A stretch of 64,000 nucleotides of DNA from Streptomyces sp. NBC_00539 (GTDB taxonomy: Bacteria > Actinomycetota > Actinomycetes > Streptomycetales > Streptomycetaceae): NCBI RefSeq assembly GCF_036346105.1, contig NZ_CP107811.1:3230501-3294500 (forward strand), given 5' to 3'. The position numbers were made by a program, and so were the translations under genes. Below the pieces are notes generated by a model, which was not told the DNA's origin, made no database searches, and saw only the letters and a program-made list of their open reading frames with translations. Below are positions 34,882 through 44,805 of the stretch, one piece after another (within the stretch, counting starts at the first letter, position 1; each line of letters begins with the position of its first letter).

Positions 34882-35295
34882 GTGACCCACACTGCCCGCC
34901 GTATCGGCCGTTCCCTCGCCCTGGTCCTGCCCGTCGTCCTGGTCCTGTCCGGGACGCTGGCGGTCACCATGGTCCCCTGGGCGGACAACTCCTCCTCCCA
35001 GATCCTGACCGCCTCCGCAGAAGGCGTGTCCGTTCCCGCCAAGCCGCGTGCCGCACAGGACCTGTTGCGCGAGAAGCTGCTCACCGAGCTGCGTCAGGGT
35101 GAGGAGCCGGGCGACGTCCTGACGCACCTCCAGCAGGAGGTCGACCGGCGGCCCTCGCTCGCCGAGCACTGCGTGGGCATCGCGCGGGCCCTGGGCCGGG
35201 CCGCCGTCGAGGCCTACGGGCCGACGAAGGCCCAGTCCTTCGCCCGCCCCGTCTGCGACACCTCGTACGCGTCCGGCGTCGCCTCCATGGGCTGA
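34882..35295 (+). CDS. Small secreted or membrane-anchored hypothetical protein
   Basis: 137 residues. The N-terminal basic segment and hydrophobic core (RSLALVLPVVLVLSGTLAVTM) predict export or a single membrane anchor. The rest is a soluble helical domain with two cysteines (EHCVGIARALGRAAVEAYG and ARPVCDTSY) that could form one disulfide. I recognise no family. TACTCT (34869-34874) lies seven bases before the GTG, suggesting leaderless translation. It lies between msiK and a sugar nucleotidyltransferase gene, without obvious functional coupling. Confidence 0.65.
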   Translation: MTHTARRIGRSLALVLPVVLVLSGTLAVTMVPWADNSSSQILTASAEGVSVPAKPRAAQDLLREKLLTELRQGEEPGDVLTHLQQEVDRRPSLAEHCVGIARALGRAAVEAYGPTKAQSFARPVCDTSYASGVASMG

Positions 35296-35367
35296 CGGTC
35301 CGACCGGCGGGTTGACGGCCGTCGCGTCGGCCGTCGCCGCGGGGGCGTCCTGCCTACGCTGGCGGGC

Positions 35368-36138
35368 ATGACCGACGTTCCCCCCGTACCGCCCCAACCC
35401 ACGCACGACGCGGCCGCGTTCCCGGCTGCCCCCACCCAGGCCGTGGTCCTGGCGGGCGGCCAGGGCACGCGGCTGCGGCCGTATACGGACGACCGGCCGA
35501 AGCCGATGGTCGAGATCCCGGGAACGGGCGTGCCGATCATCGGGCACCAGCTCGCCTGGCTGGCGGCGGAGGGGGTCACCGACGCCGTCGTCTCCTGCGG
35601 GCACCTCGCCGGGGTGCTCCAGGACTGGCTCGGCCGCACCCGGCTGCCGCTGCGGGTGACGACAGTCGTGGAGGAGGAGCCGCTCGGCCGGGGCGGCGGC
35701 CTCAAGTACGCCGCGCGCCACCTCCCGCACGCGGACCAGCCCTGGTACGCGACCAACGGCGACGTCTGGACCCGGTTCTCGCTGCGCGAGATGGCCGCCT
35801 TCCACAAGGAGCGCGACGCGGTGGCCACGCTGGCGCTGGCCCGGCCGCGGATCCCGTGGGGGGTCGTGGAGACCAACGAGTTCGGGCAGGTACTGGACTT
35901 CATCGAGGCGCCGCAGTCGCCGTACCCCGTGAACGCCGGCGTGTACGTGTTCGGCCCCGCCTTCGCGGCGCTGCTGCCCGACCTGGGCGACCACGAGCGG
36001 ACCACCTTCCCCCGGCTGGCCCGGGAGCGCCGCCTCGCGGGCTTCCCGCTGCCCCAGGGCGCCTACTGGCGGGCGATCGACACGGCGAAGGACCTGACCG
36101 AGGCGGCCCGGGAGTTGGCGGCGTACGGAGGCTCCTGA
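35368..36138 (+). CDS. NDP-sugar pyrophosphorylase-like nucleotidyltransferase
   Basis: 256 residues. A GT-A-like nucleotidyltransferase fold: AVVLAGGQGTRLRPYTDDRPKPMVEI (NTP-binding signature), PIIGHQLAWLAAEGV, EEEPLGRGGGLKYAARHL, YATNGDVWTRF (metal Asp), VNAGVYVFGP and YWRAIDTAKDL at the C-terminus. It likely joins a sugar-1-phosphate to a nucleotide, in the RmlA/GMP-mannose class but without the C-terminal beta-helix. The acceptor sugar is unknown. TACGCT (35355-35360) is seven bases before the ATG, which suggests a leaderless message. Confidence 0.87.
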   Translation: MTDVPPVPPQPTHDAAAFPAAPTQAVVLAGGQGTRLRPYTDDRPKPMVEIPGTGVPIIGHQLAWLAAEGVTDAVVSCGHLAGVLQDWLGRTRLPLRVTTVVEEEPLGRGGGLKYAARHLPHADQPWYATNGDVWTRFSLREMAAFHKERDAVATLALARPRIPWGVVETNEFGQVLDFIEAPQSPYPVNAGVYVFGPAFAALLPDLGDHERTTFPRLARERRLAGFPLPQGAYWRAIDTAKDLTEAARELAAYGGS

Positions 36139-36181
36139 GCGGCCGTGCCCGGCCCCGCGCACGCCCCGCACCGGCCCCCAC

Positions 36182-36219
36182 CGCCCCGCGAAGCCCCGCG
36201 AAGCCCCGCGAAGCCCCGC
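36182..36219. repeat. 10-bp tandem repeat (AAGCCCCGCG)
   Basis: Three AAGCCCCGC(G/T) units plus a partial leading unit between the nucleotidyltransferase stop and the terminator. Non-coding. Confidence 0.85.
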
Positions 36220-36260
36220 TCCCTCCTCCGCGCTACGCCGAAGCGCCCCGCGCACGCCGA

Positions 36261-36293
36261 AGGGCCCGGCGCGCTCCTCGCGCGCCGGGCCCT
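36261..36293. terminator. Bidirectional terminator, nucleotidyltransferase / DoxX
   Basis: A perfect 14-bp stem AGGGCCCGGCGCGC / GCGCGCCGGGCCCT with a TCCTC loop between two convergent genes. Confidence 0.88.
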
Positions 36294-36328
36294 GGGCCAC
36301 GTACGGGTACCGGTTCCGTGTACGGTCC

Positions 36329-37900
36329 TCAGCCGAGCAGGCCGCCGACCAGGCCGGGCTTCTTGGCGGTGCCGCCGCTGCCGCCCCCGCTGCCGCTGCC
36401 CGAGGAGGACGTCGGCGGCTGCTGCGGGCTGGACTGGCGCGGCGTGCTGCGCGGGGTGCTCTGCCCGCTCCCGGCGCCGCTGCGGCTCGCGGCCGGTGAC
36501 TGCGCGCCCGTCCCGGCGCTCTGCGAGGGTGCCGAACCCGCCCCGGTACGGCCGGACTTGGCGGCGGGGGCGGAGGCGCTCGCCGAGGGCGTGGCGGGCT
36601 TGGACGGCTGCTGCGAGGGCGGCTGCTGCCGCTTGGCCGGCGCCTGCACCGGAAGCGGGGTGCCGGGCAGGTAGTTGCTCGGGGCCCGCCCGGGCCCCGG
36701 AACGGTGACCACGGCGGTGGACCGGACGGCCCCGCCGAGGAGGGAGCCGACGAGCAGGGCGAGCCCGCAGATCACGCCGCCCATGAGGGCTCCGCGCCGC
36801 AGTACGCGCCGGCGCAGCTGCCAGACCTCGGAGCGCGGGCCGAGCGTGCGCCAGGCTTCTCCGGCGAGGCGTCCGTCGAGCGAGTAGACGGGGGCGCCTG
36901 CGATGATCAGCGGGCTCCAGGCGGCCAGATAGATGATGTCGGGCGCGTCGTACGCCGGGACGGTCTTCCAGCTGACGGTCATCAGCAGCGCCGCGGACAG
37001 CAGCGCGCCGAAGCAGGCGGCGAACCGCTGCCAGAGCCCGAAGACCGTGAGCACGCCGACGATGACCTGGAGGAACGCCACGGTGAGCCCCGCACCGACG
37101 GGGTGCGCGAGCGCGAAGTCGCGCAGCGGTTCGGCCAGCGGCCAGGGGTGCAGGGTGTGCAGCCAGCTGACCATGGAACCGCGTTCGCCGCCGTCGAAGT
37201 AGACGGGGTCGCAGAGCTTGCCCATGCCGGCGTAGATGGAGATGAAGCCGAGGAAGACGCGCAGCGGGAGCAGCACGACGCCGAGGTTCATCCGACGGCC
37301 CGGGTAGTACGAGGCTTGTGCACGGGTGTCGGGGGCGGGCCGCCGGGACTCGTCCCCGCTCTCGCCGTCCCCGTCGTACCCGGAGCCGTACCCGTCGTAC
37401 GGCCCGTAGTCGTAGGAGGGCCCCGCGGGCTGCCGGACCGCGCCGAGGCGGCGGGTCTCGTCGGGGTCGCCGTAGGTGCGCTGGCCGATGACGGTCGGCG
37501 TGGCGAGGGTGTCGTCGGCGAGGTCGTGCGCGAGGTCGACGCGCGGGATGGTCTGGGTGGCGCCCCCGTCGAAGCCGTCCCGGCCGCGGCCCGCCTCCCG
37601 TGCGGCCTGGAGCAAACCGCCCATCGCGGCCGTGTCGCCCTGGTCGGCCTTGCCGCTCCAGACGACGGGGGCCCGGCGTCGGGTCGCCCCGGCGGCAGCG
37701 GCCACGGCACCGCCGAGGACGGGAGCCCGGCCGGGTGCGCCTGCGGGCAGCGAGGTCTTGGAACGCGCGCTCGGGCTCGGTGCGAGCCGCACGCGGAAGC
37801 TTGCGTGGTTGACGATGACCTGTGCGGGATCGCACGGCACCTTGACCATGCTCAGCGCGGGCTGGTCGTCGAACCCTGACGTTCTGGTGTCCACACTCAT
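36329..37900 (-). CDS. DoxX-type membrane protein with long disordered tails
   Basis: 523 residues. About 205 residues of low-complexity cytoplasmic sequence come first, with a Tyr/Gly/Asp-rich stretch (YDYGPYDGYGSGYDG). A DoxX-like membrane domain follows (about 210-345), with LRVFLGFISIYAGMGKLCDP, VAFLQVIVGVLTVFGLW and IIYLAAWSPLIIAG. One more helix (about 370-390) precedes a 130-residue Ser/Pro/Gln-rich tail ending KKPGLVGGLLG. DoxX proteins are implicated in quinone or thiosulfate redox and in oxidative-stress complexes. No role is evident for the tails. The ATG at 37900 lacks a clear ribosome site. Confidence 0.8.
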   Translation of the reverse strand: MSVDTRTSGFDDQPALSMVKVPCDPAQVIVNHASFRVRLAPSPSARSKTSLPAGAPGRAPVLGGAVAAAAGATRRRAPVVWSGKADQGDTAAMGGLLQAAREAGRGRDGFDGGATQTIPRVDLAHDLADDTLATPTVIGQRTYGDPDETRRLGAVRQPAGPSYDYGPYDGYGSGYDGDGESGDESRRPAPDTRAQASYYPGRRMNLGVVLLPLRVFLGFISIYAGMGKLCDPVYFDGGERGSMVSWLHTLHPWPLAEPLRDFALAHPVGAGLTVAFLQVIVGVLTVFGLWQRFAACFGALLSAALLMTVSWKTVPAYDAPDIIYLAAWSPLIIAGAPVYSLDGRLAGEAWRTLGPRSEVWQLRRRVLRRGALMGGVICGLALLVGSLLGGAVRSTAVVTVPGPGRAPSNYLPGTPLPVQAPAKRQQPPSQQPSKPATPSASASAPAAKSGRTGAGSAPSQSAGTGAQSPAASRSGAGSGQSTPRSTPRQSSPQQPPTSSSGSGSGGGSGGTAKKPGLVGGLLG

Positions 37901-37970
37901 CTAACCGAGTGACGAGTGATAAGGACACTGCCTTGACAGCAGGGATGTGTCCGAGACCCGTCAAGATCAA

Positions 37971-37999
37971 GTCACCCCGCCCGGAAGGGGCGGGGTGAC
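37971..37999 (-). terminator. Terminator of the cysS-rlmB unit
   Basis: A perfect 12-bp stem GTCACCCCGCCC / GGGCGGGGTGAC with a five-base loop, 64 bases past the rlmB stop. Confidence 0.85.
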
Positions 38000-38063
38000 A
38001 CGCTCACGGGTCACGCTCTCTGAGCCAACTGGATCAAGGGAGTGGGCCGGGTGGGCCCGGCGA

Positions 38064-39035
38064 TCAGGTGCGCGGCGCCTCGGCGCGACGGCGGGCGGCC
38101 TCGTAGAGCACGACGCCCGCTGCGACACCGGCGTTCAGCGACTCCGCGCCACCCGGCATCGGGATGCGCACGAGGTAGTCGCAGTTCTCGCCGACGAGCC
38201 GGCCGAGGCCCTTGCCCTCGGAGCCGACGACGATGACGACCGGGCCGGCCAGCGCCGGCAGGTCGTTGACGGTGTGCTCGCCTTCGGCGGCGAGACCGAC
38301 GATGGCGATGCCGGCCTTCTTGTACTCCTGGAGCGCGCGGGTCAGGTTCGTGACGCGGGAGACCGGGGTGCGGGCGGCGGTGCCGGCCGAGGTCTTCCAG
38401 GCGCCCGCGGTCATACCGGCGGCGCGGCGCTCGGGGATGACCACGCCGTGGCCGCCGAAGGCGGAGACGGAGCGGACGATCGCGCCGAGGTTGCGCGGGT
38501 CGGTGACGCCGTCGAGGGCGACGATCAGCGGGTCCTCGCCGTTGTCGTACGCGGCGGTGGTGAGGTCCTCGGGGTGCGCGTACTCGTACGGCGGGACCTG
38601 GAGGACCAGGCCCTGGTGGTTGAGCCCGTTGGTCATGCGGTCGAGCTCGGGACGCGGGGCTTCCATCAGGTTGATGTTGCCGCGCTGGGCGGCGAGCTGC
38701 AGGGCCTCGCGGACGCGCTCGTCGTTGTCGATGAACTGCTGCACGTAGAGGGTGGTGGCGGGGACGCCGTCGCGCAGCGCCTCGAAGACCGGGTTGCGGC
38801 CGACGACCATCTCGCTGGTGCCCTTGGGTCCGCCGCGGCGGGGGGCGGGGCGGCGCTTGGCGGCCTGGCGGGCCATGGCGTTGCTGATGCGGTTCGCCTT
38901 GTGCTTCTTGCGGTCCTCGGCCTTGGGCGTGGGGCCCTTGCCTTCCAGGCCCTTGCGCCGCTGGCCACCGCTGCCGACCGTAGCGCCCTTCTTGTTGGAC
39001 GTGCGGCGGTTCCTGCGCTGGCTGTTCCCGGCCAT
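38064..39035 (-). CDS. rlmB: 23S rRNA (guanosine-2'-O-)-methyltransferase RlmB
   Basis: 323 residues. SPOUT/TrmH family, methylating the ribose of G2251 in the 23S P-loop by analogy. A basic N-terminal extension (about 1-75: [29 protein letters not shown]) precedes the L30-like substrate-binding domain. The knotted catalytic domain has [19 protein letters not shown] (motif 1), [15 protein letters not shown] (motif 2) and [25 protein letters not shown] (motif 3). The ATG at 39035 follows an AGGTAGAGG tract. Downstream of cysS by 94 bases, as in many actinobacteria. Confidence 0.94.
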   Translation of the reverse strand: MAGNSQRRNRRTSNKKGATVGSGGQRRKGLEGKGPTPKAEDRKKHKANRISNAMARQAAKRRPAPRRGGPKGTSEMVVGRNPVFEALRDGVPATTLYVQQFIDNDERVREALQLAAQRGNINLMEAPRPELDRMTNGLNHQGLVLQVPPYEYAHPEDLTTAAYDNGEDPLIVALDGVTDPRNLGAIVRSVSAFGGHGVVIPERRAAGMTAGAWKTSAGTAARTPVSRVTNLTRALQEYKKAGIAIVGLAAEGEHTVNDLPALAGPVVIVVGSEGKGLGRLVGENCDYLVRIPMPGGAESLNAGVAAGVVLYEAARRRAEAPRT

Positions 39036-39129
39036 GACCTCTACCTGTTTCGTTGGTGCTGCGGTGTGTACGTATGAAGAGTGTGCCGCCCGGGACGCCG
39101 GGCGGCACAGCGGGACTGCTCCGGCGGGC

Positions 39130-40530
39130 TCAGCGGGGGCCGAGCGTCCAGCGGGGTCCCGTGGGGCTGTCCTCGATGACCAGGCCGGACTGCTGGAGCT
39201 GGTCGCGGATGGCGTCGGCGGTCGCCCAGTCCTTGCGGGCCCGGGCGGACTCGCGCTGCTCCAGGACCAGGCGCACGAGGGTGTCGACGGCGCCGTGGAG
39301 GTCCTCGCCGCGGTCGGCCTCGCCCGCCCAGGACGGGTCGAGCGGGTCCAGGCCGAGGACGCCCAGCATGGCCCGTACCTCGGACAGGCGCGCGATGGCG
39401 GCGTCCTTGTCGTCGGCGGCGAGGGCACTGTTGCCCTGCCGGACCGCCGTGTGGACGATGGCGAGCGCCTGCGGCACGCCGAGGTCGTCGTCCATGACCT
39501 CGGCGAAGGCGGGCGGCACTTCGGCGGCCGGTTCGACCGGCCCGCCGGCCTTCTCGACGACGCGCTGGCAGAAGCCCTCGATGCGCGCGAAGGCCGACTC
39601 CGCCTCGCGCAGCGACTCCTCGCTGTACTCGATCATCGAGCGGTAGTGGGGGGTCCCCAGGTAGTAGCGCAGCACGATCGGGCGCCACTGCTTGAGCATC
39701 TCGGAGACGAGCACCGAGTTGCCGAGGGACTTGGACATCTTCTCGCCGGTCATGGTGACCCAGGCGTTGTGGACCCAGTACCGCGCGAACTCGTCGCCGA
39801 AGGCCTTGGCCTGGGCGATCTCGTTCTCGTGGTGCGGGAAGATCAGGTCCAGGCCGCCGCCGTGGACGTCGAAGACGCTGCCCAGGTACTTGTGCGCCAT
39901 CGCGGAGCACTCCAGGTGCCAGCCGGGACGGCCGCGGCCCCAGGGGGTCTCCCAGTCGGGCTCGCCGGGCTTGGAGGCCTTCCACATGGCGAAGTCGCGC
40001 TGGTCGCGCTTGCCGGTGATGCCTTCCTCGGTGGGCTGGCGCAGGTCGTCGATGTCCTGGTTGGACAGCGCCAGGTAGCCGGGGAAGGAACGCACGTCGA
40101 AGTAGACGCTTCCGTCCGCCTCGTACGCGTGACCGCGCTCGATCAGGCCGCGCATCATCTCGATCATCTCCGGCACGTGGCCGGTGGCGCGGGGCTCGTA
40201 GGTCGGCGGGAGGCAGCCGAGGGCGTCGTAGCCGTCGTTGAAGGCGCGCTCGTTCTCGTAGCCGATGGACCACCAGGGGCGGCCCTGCTCGGAGGCCTTC
40301 TTGATGATCTTGTCGTCGATGTCCGTGACGTTGCGGATGAAGGTGACGTCGTAGCCGCGGTAGGTGAACCAGCGGCGCATGATGTCGAAGTTCAGGTACG
40401 ACCGGACGTGCCCGATGTGCGGGGCGGCCTGCACCGTGGCGCCACAGAGGTAGATCGAGACACAGCCCGGTGTGACGGGGTTGAAGTCGCGGATCTGCCG
40501 GGCGCTGGTGTCGTACAGGCGAATAGTCAC
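39130..40530 (-). CDS. cysS: Cysteinyl-tRNA synthetase
   Basis: 466 residues, class I. HIGH-type [13 protein letters not shown] follows the zinc-ligand Cys29 (YLCGATVQ). Other zinc-site elements are WHLECSAMA and [10 protein letters not shown], and the KMSKS loop is [11 protein letters not shown]. The C-terminal anticodon-binding helices end with [13 protein letters not shown]. The GTG at 40530 (VTIRLYDTS) has TACCCT at 40538-40543 seven bases upstream and no ribosome site, suggesting leaderless translation. MshC, its mycothiol-pathway paralogue, is not here, although mshA is at 50.2-51.6 kb. Confidence 0.96.
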   Translation of the reverse strand: MTIRLYDTSARQIRDFNPVTPGCVSIYLCGATVQAAPHIGHVRSYLNFDIMRRWFTYRGYDVTFIRNVTDIDDKIIKKASEQGRPWWSIGYENERAFNDGYDALGCLPPTYEPRATGHVPEMIEMMRGLIERGHAYEADGSVYFDVRSFPGYLALSNQDIDDLRQPTEEGITGKRDQRDFAMWKASKPGEPDWETPWGRGRPGWHLECSAMAHKYLGSVFDVHGGGLDLIFPHHENEIAQAKAFGDEFARYWVHNAWVTMTGEKMSKSLGNSVLVSEMLKQWRPIVLRYYLGTPHYRSMIEYSEESLREAESAFARIEGFCQRVVEKAGGPVEPAAEVPPAFAEVMDDDLGVPQALAIVHTAVRQGNSALAADDKDAAIARLSEVRAMLGVLGLDPLDPSWAGEADRGEDLHGAVDTLVRLVLEQRESARARKDWATADAIRDQLQQSGLVIEDSPTGPRWTLGPR

Positions 40531-40667
40531 GGCATCCAGGGTAGTGCGCCCGTAGCAGTGCCCCGCGACCCTTTGGCGACCCGGGGGCCCGTTTGTTGCC
40601 GCAGCCGCCCCGTTTGTCGCCGAGAGGGTGTCGCGGCACGGGCCCGCCACGGGGTGCGTACGTACCT

Positions 40668-41207
40668 CTAGGACGGGTTCGTCCGGTAGACGAGGGCCGT
40701 GGCGATGGCGGCGAGGCCCTCGGCGCGGCCGGTGAGACCGAGACCGTCGGTGGTGGTGCCCGAGACGGATACGGGGGCGCCCGCGGCGGCCGCCAGCGCC
40801 TTCTGCGCCTCTTCACGCCGCTTGCCGATCTTCGGGCGTACGCCGATCACCTGGATCGCGATGTTGCCGATCTCGAAGCCCTCGGCCCGGACGATGCGGG
40901 CGGCCTCCGCGAGGAGCGTGACGCCGGCGGCGCCGGACCACTCGGGCCGGGAGGTGCCGAAGTGCGCGCCGAGGTCGCCGGCCCCGGCGGCCGAGAAGAG
41001 GGCGTCGCAGGCGGCGTGCGCGGCGACGTCGCCGTCGGAGTGTCCGGCGAGGCCGTCCTCGCCCTCCCACAGCAGGCCGGCGCACCACAGTTCGCGGCCG
41101 GTCTCGAAGGCGTGCACGTCGGTGCCGATGCCGACGAGCGGGATCAGCGGGGCGGCGGGGGCGCCGGCGGCGTCGGGGCTGGCGGGACCGGCGGGACTAG
41201 TAGGCAT
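40668..41207 (-). CDS. ispF: 2-C-methyl-D-erythritol 2,4-cyclodiphosphate synthase
   Basis: 179 residues. The fifth step of the MEP isoprenoid pathway. Zinc and active-site motifs: [10 protein letters not shown] (Asp, His ligands), [36 protein letters not shown], and the C-terminal [17 protein letters not shown]. The N-terminus has an extra Ala/Pro-rich lead of about 20 residues. The start overlaps the ispD stop by 11 bases, so the two MEP-pathway genes are translationally linked, as in other actinobacteria. Confidence 0.95.
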   Translation of the reverse strand: MPTSPAGPASPDAAGAPAAPLIPLVGIGTDVHAFETGRELWCAGLLWEGEDGLAGHSDGDVAAHAACDALFSAAGAGDLGAHFGTSRPEWSGAAGVTLLAEAARIVRAEGFEIGNIAIQVIGVRPKIGKRREEAQKALAAAAGAPVSVSGTTTDGLGLTGRAEGLAAIATALVYRTNPS

Positions 41208-41961
41208 CGGTGGCCCTCCTGCGGGCGAGTACGGCCTCGGCGAGGACCAGGTCGAGCGGGCGGGTCACCTTGAACGCCTCTTCGTGGCCGGGGACCGTGA
41301 CGACGGTGACGCCGAGGCGCTCCACCATGCCGGCGTCGTCCGTGGCGCCCTCGCCCTCGGCGCCGGGACCGGTGGCCGAGGCGAACTTCTCGTGGGCGCG
41401 GCGCAGCGTGGCGAGGTCGAAGCCCTGCGGGGTCTGGACGGCGCGCAGCCGGGCCCGCTCGGGGGTGGCGACGACGGGCTCCGGCTCGCCGGGCTTGCCG
41501 GGCTCGACCTCCTTGACGGTGTCGGCCAGCGCCAGCGCGGGCACCACGGCGGGGGCGCCGTCGCGGACGGCCTCCACGACGGCGTCGACCGTCTCGACGG
41601 GGACCAGCGGGCGGGCCGCGTCGTGGACGAGTACGCAGGTGACGTCTGCCGGGAGCGCCTCCAGGCCCGCGCGTACGGATCCCTGGCGGGTCTCGCGGCC
41701 CGGTACGACCAGCACCTCGGTCCGCTCCGGCAGCGGATGCTCGTCGAGCAGGCGGCGCACCTCGGGCGCGCCGTCGGAGGGGGCGACGACCACGACGAGC
41801 GAGACCGCGCGGGAGCGGGCCATGGCGCGGACGGCGTGGATCAGCATCGGTGTCCCGCCGATGGCCCGCAGGGCCTTGGGGGCGCCGGGGCCGAGGCGTA
41901 CCCCACGCCCGGCGGCCGGGATGACGGCGGCGGTGCGGTGGGGGCGCGATTCGTCAGACAT
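41197..41961 (-). CDS. ispD: 2-C-methyl-D-erythritol 4-phosphate cytidylyltransferase
   Basis: 254 residues. The third MEP-pathway step, forming CDP-methylerythritol. CTP-binding [33 protein letters not shown] (metal Asp), [16 protein letters not shown] and [32 protein letters not shown] match the family. An acidic insert (GKPGEPEP) and a short Gly/Glu-rich loop distinguish it. The ATG at 41961 is followed by SDESRPHRT; the frame is open upstream without a credible start. It lies between carD and ispF. Confidence 0.95.
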   Translation of the reverse strand: MSDESRPHRTAAVIPAAGRGVRLGPGAPKALRAIGGTPMLIHAVRAMARSRAVSLVVVVAPSDGAPEVRRLLDEHPLPERTEVLVVPGRETRQGSVRAGLEALPADVTCVLVHDAARPLVPVETVDAVVEAVRDGAPAVVPALALADTVKEVEPGKPGEPEPVVATPERARLRAVQTPQGFDLATLRRAHEKFASATGPGAEGEGATDDAGMVERLGVTVVTVPGHEEAFKVTRPLDLVLAEAVLARRRATDAY

Positions 41962-42175
41962 CAGTAGCTCCGAGCCAGGTTTGTGACTTCGGCCGACATG
42001 GGTATGGCGTTGAGGGTGACTCCGGGTACGACGCCATCGCCCCTTCCGTGACGACCGGGCGAGTCGGCTGGGCAGGATGGGGGGTACGGGGTACAGACAT
42101 GCCGCAGCGCCCGGCAACAAGTTTCCTTGTCATCGGGCACCGCGGCACAACTGTCTGCGAAGGGCCTGTACGACG

Positions 42176-42194
42176 GGATCCGTGGAACGGATCC
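42176..42194 (-). terminator. Possible carD terminator
   Basis: Arms GGATCCGT and ACGGATCC with a three-base loop, about 30 bases beyond the carD stop. A further 10-bp hairpin (42217-42238) overlaps the stop codon itself. Moderate evidence only. Confidence 0.5.
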
Positions 42195-42224
42195 GTCCGG
42201 CTCGTCGCGTACGGGTTCCTCGCG

Positions 42225-42707
42225 TCAGGACGCGAGGACCTCGTCGAGGAGGGCCTCGGCCTTGTCCTCGTTGGTGTTCTCGGCGAGCGCGAGCTCGCTC
42301 ACCAGGATCTGGCGCGCCTTCGCGAGCATGCGCTTCTCGCCCGCGGAAAGCCCGCGCTCACGCTCACGGCGCCACAGGTCGCGCACCACTTCGGCGACCT
42401 TGATGACGTCGCCAGAAGCGAGCTTCTCCAGATTTGCCTTGTAGCGCCGGGACCAGTTCGTCGGTTCTTCTGCATACGGTGCGCGGAGCACCTCGAAGAC
42501 CCGGTCCAGCCCGTCCTGGCCGACTACGTCGCGAACGCCGACGAACTCCGCATTGTCCGCAGGCACACGAACCGTCAGGTCGCCCTGGGCGACCTTGAGC
42601 ACCAAGTAGGTCTTGTCCACGCCTTTGATCTGACGAGTCTCAATGGCCTCGATCAGCGCGGCCCCGTGATGGGGATAGACCACGGTGTCGCCAACCTTGA
42701 ACGTCAT
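42225..42707 (-). CDS. carD: CarD/CdnL-type RNA-polymerase-binding regulator
   Basis: 160 residues. The N-terminal RNAP-interaction domain begins [23 protein letters not shown]; the helical C-terminal DNA-binding domain contains [38 protein letters not shown]. It stabilises open promoter complexes, notably at rRNA genes, and is essential in mycobacteria. AAGGGG lies about 12 bases before the ATG, with TACCCT promoter-like sequence further upstream. The order carD-ispD-ispF-cysS-rlmB is shared with mycobacteria. Confidence 0.96.
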   Translation of the reverse strand: MTFKVGDTVVYPHHGAALIEAIETRQIKGVDKTYLVLKVAQGDLTVRVPADNAEFVGVRDVVGQDGLDRVFEVLRAPYAEEPTNWSRRYKANLEKLASGDVIKVAEVVRDLWRRERERGLSAGEKRMLAKARQILVSELALAENTNEDKAEALLDEVLAS

Positions 42708-43322
42708 GTGACAGGTACCCCTTCCGTGGCTATCCAGGGTAACACGAGAACTGACCGTTATGAATGGCGTTTTCGCAGGTCAGGGCACATCTCGGGGCTT
42801 GACAACAGCGACACGTACGTGCTGCGGAAGGCTTCCGGAAGGGGGTATTCGCAGGTCGGAGGCGCTGTGCGGACCGGACGAAACGACCACGCTACACCTG
42901 GCGAACGCGTCGTTCAGTGTGATGTACGTCCCGTTTTGCCGGGTTCGAAGGCTGTAAAACGAACTACTCCGTTCGACTGGCGGGCACCCGTACGGAGCGG
43001 TTCCGGCCCAATCCGCGATTTGATCACCGGGCCCGCCGGCGGGAAAGCGGGAATTGATCAACGGACGGCGGGCGGAGGGGCCCGCGAACCGCGCGTCGGC
43101 GATCTCCGCGCGATATGGGGAATTGGTGATCGCCCGGACCCGTACCGGGCAGGTCGGGCACTGCGGAGGGTCGGGTGCGGGGGCGGGGCGGCGGCTCGGT
43201 AACCTAAGCGCGCTGACACACCCTTAGGGCGGCTTTACCTCAGCCGTCCGACGGGGCACCTCCCCCAGCGCGAGCTGGGGTCGTCCACCTTCCGTCCGTA
43301 CGTCCAAGGAGTTGCCGCCGCC
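42708..43322. other. Large divergent intergenic region, carD / lipoprotein
   Basis: About 610 bases, somewhat less GC-rich than flanking genes, carrying the carD promoter and the lipoprotein promoter. TTGACA-type sequence occurs near 42799 and TAAAAC near 42955. Open frames here, including 65 codons at 42760-42957, lack a ribosome site and genome-typical codon use, so I call none coding. I see no tRNA, riboswitch or repeat. Confidence 0.5.
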
Positions 43323-43991
43323 GTGAGCCGCAGCCTTCGACGCGGCGCTCTCGCCGCTACCGCCATCGTGTTCTCGATCGCTTCGCTCTCCGCATGCGCT
43401 GCGGGCACCGACGCGCAGACTCTGGAGATCAAGCCGGACAACGCCGCCGTCACCAAGGGCAACATCAAGATCCAGAACGCACTGGTGATCACCCAGAGCT
43501 CCAAGGAGAAGAAGGGCCCGGCCGCCGTCTCCGCGACCGTCTTCAACGCCGGCGACACCCCGCAGACCCTCGACGGCATCACCCTCGCGGGTGGCAAGAC
43601 GAAGGTGACGCTCAAGCCGGCCGAGGGCTCCGGCAAGATCACCGTTCCGGCCGGCGGCTCCGTGGTGCTCGGTGGCAAGGGCAACGCCTCCGCCGTGGTC
43701 GAGGGCGGCCGCGAGGCGGTCCAGGACGGCAACGTGCAGGAGGTCGTCTTCCAGCTGAGCAGCACGGGCGACGTGAAGCTCGACGCCTACGTCGTCCCCG
43801 GCGCCGGCATGTACGCCGCCTTCGGCCCGACCGAGGCCCCGGCCCCCGCCCCCGGCGCGGCCGGCGCGAGCCCCTCGGGCAGCCCGTCCGGGACCCCCTC
43901 GGGCGCGCCGTCGGGCAGCCCGTCCGGTGCCGCTTCGGGCGCGCCGTCCGGCACCCCCTCGGGTTCGGCTTCGCACGCCGCCGGCCACTGA
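43323..43991 (+). CDS. Lipoprotein with a Ser/Pro/Gly repeat tail
   Basis: 222 residues. The signal peptide ends in the lipobox LSAC at about residues 22-25, giving a lipid-anchored exported protein. The mature domain (about 30-160) is beta-rich and resembles actinobacterial PCuAC-like or DUF461-type lipoproteins, though no Met/His copper motif is obvious. The last 50 residues are repeats of PSGSPSG/TPSGAPSG type ending HAAGH. The GTG start has AAGGAG about 12 bases upstream. Convergent with phoP across a very strong terminator. No defined function. Confidence 0.75.
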   Translation: MSRSLRRGALAATAIVFSIASLSACAAGTDAQTLEIKPDNAAVTKGNIKIQNALVITQSSKEKKGPAAVSATVFNAGDTPQTLDGITLAGGKTKVTLKPAEGSGKITVPAGGSVVLGGKGNASAVVEGGREAVQDGNVQEVVFQLSSTGDVKLDAYVVPGAGMYAAFGPTEAPAPAPGAAGASPSGSPSGTPSGAPSGSPSGAASGAPSGTPSGSASHAAGH

Positions 43992-44009
43992 GGCGCGTAG
44001 GCACGACGT

Positions 44010-44052
44010 ACGGGAAGGGCCCCCCTCCGCTGCGGAGGGGGGCCCTTCCCGT
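44010..44052. terminator. Bidirectional terminator, lipoprotein / phoP
   Basis: A 20-21-bp perfect palindrome (44010-44030 with 44032-44052), one of the two longest stems in the window, between convergent genes. Confidence 0.92.
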
Positions 44053-44124
44053 GTTCACCGTTCCTGCGGCTGCGACTGCGGCTGCCACTGCGGCTGAGGC
44101 TGCCGCTGCGGCCCGGGCTGCGGC

Positions 44125-44805
44125 TTACGGCTCGAACTTGTAGCCCAGGCCGCGGACGGTGACCAGGTAGCGCGGCGCGCCCGGGTCCGGCTCGATCTTG
44201 GCGCGAAGGCGCTTGACGTGGACGTCGAGGGTCTTGGTGTCACCCACGTAGTCGGCGCCCCAGACCCGGTCGATCAGCTGCATGCGGGTCAGGACGCGGC
44301 CCGCGTTGCGCAGCAGCATCTCCAGCAGGTCGAACTCCTTGAGCGGGAGGTCCACCTTCCCGCCGGCGACGGTGACCACGTGCCGGTCGACGTCCATCCG
44401 TACCGGCCCGGCCTCCAGGGCGGCCGGGGTGACCTCCTCCGGCTCGCCGCGGCGGCGCAGGACCGCCCGGATGCGGGCGACCAGTTCCCGCGAGGAGAAG
44501 GGCTTGGTGACGTAGTCGTCGGCTCCTATCTCCAGGCCGACCACCTTGTCGATCTCGCTGTCCTTGGCGGTCACCATGATCACCGGGACGTTGGAACGGC
44601 CGCGCAGCTGGCGGCAGACCTCCGTGCCGGGCAGGCCGGGGAGCATCAGGTCGAGGAGGACGAGGTCGGCGCCGTTGCGCTCGAACTCGTCAAGCCCGTC
44701 GGGGCCGGTCGCGGCGATCGCGACCTCGAAGCCCTCCTTGCGGAGCATGTAGGACAGGGCGTCGCTGAAGGATTCCTCATCCTCGACGACGAGCACTCGG
44801 GTCAC
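44125..44805 (-). CDS. phoP: Phosphate-responsive response regulator PhoP
   Basis: 226 residues, OmpR family. Receiver (about 1-120): VVEDEESF acidic pair, phospho-acceptor Asp52 in LLDLMLPGLPG, VTAKDS and DYVTKPF lysine. The winged-helix effector domain ends KTLDVHVKRLRAKIEPDPGAPRYLVTVRGLGYKFEP. With PhoR it controls the phosphate-starvation regulon and antibiotic onset in Streptomyces. The gene overlaps phoR by four bases. Divergent phoU beyond phoR confirms the identity. Confidence 0.96.
   Translation of the reverse strand: MTRVLVVEDEESFSDALSYMLRKEGFEVAIAATGPDGLDEFERNGADLVLLDLMLPGLPGTEVCRQLRGRSNVPVIMVTAKDSEIDKVVGLEIGADDYVTKPFSSRELVARIRAVLRRRGEPEEVTPAALEAGPVRMDVDRHVVTVAGGKVDLPLKEFDLLEMLLRNAGRVLTRMQLIDRVWGADYVGDTKTLDVHVKRLRAKIEPDPGAPRYLVTVRGLGYKFEP

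Noticed and set aside
34882..35295. Assigning the small exported protein beside msiK as a transport component
   Set aside because: No binding-protein or permease feature; adjacency alone is insufficient.
42760..42957. 65-codon frame in the carD upstream region
   Set aside because: No ribosome site and atypical codon use; a spurious frame in an intergenic region.
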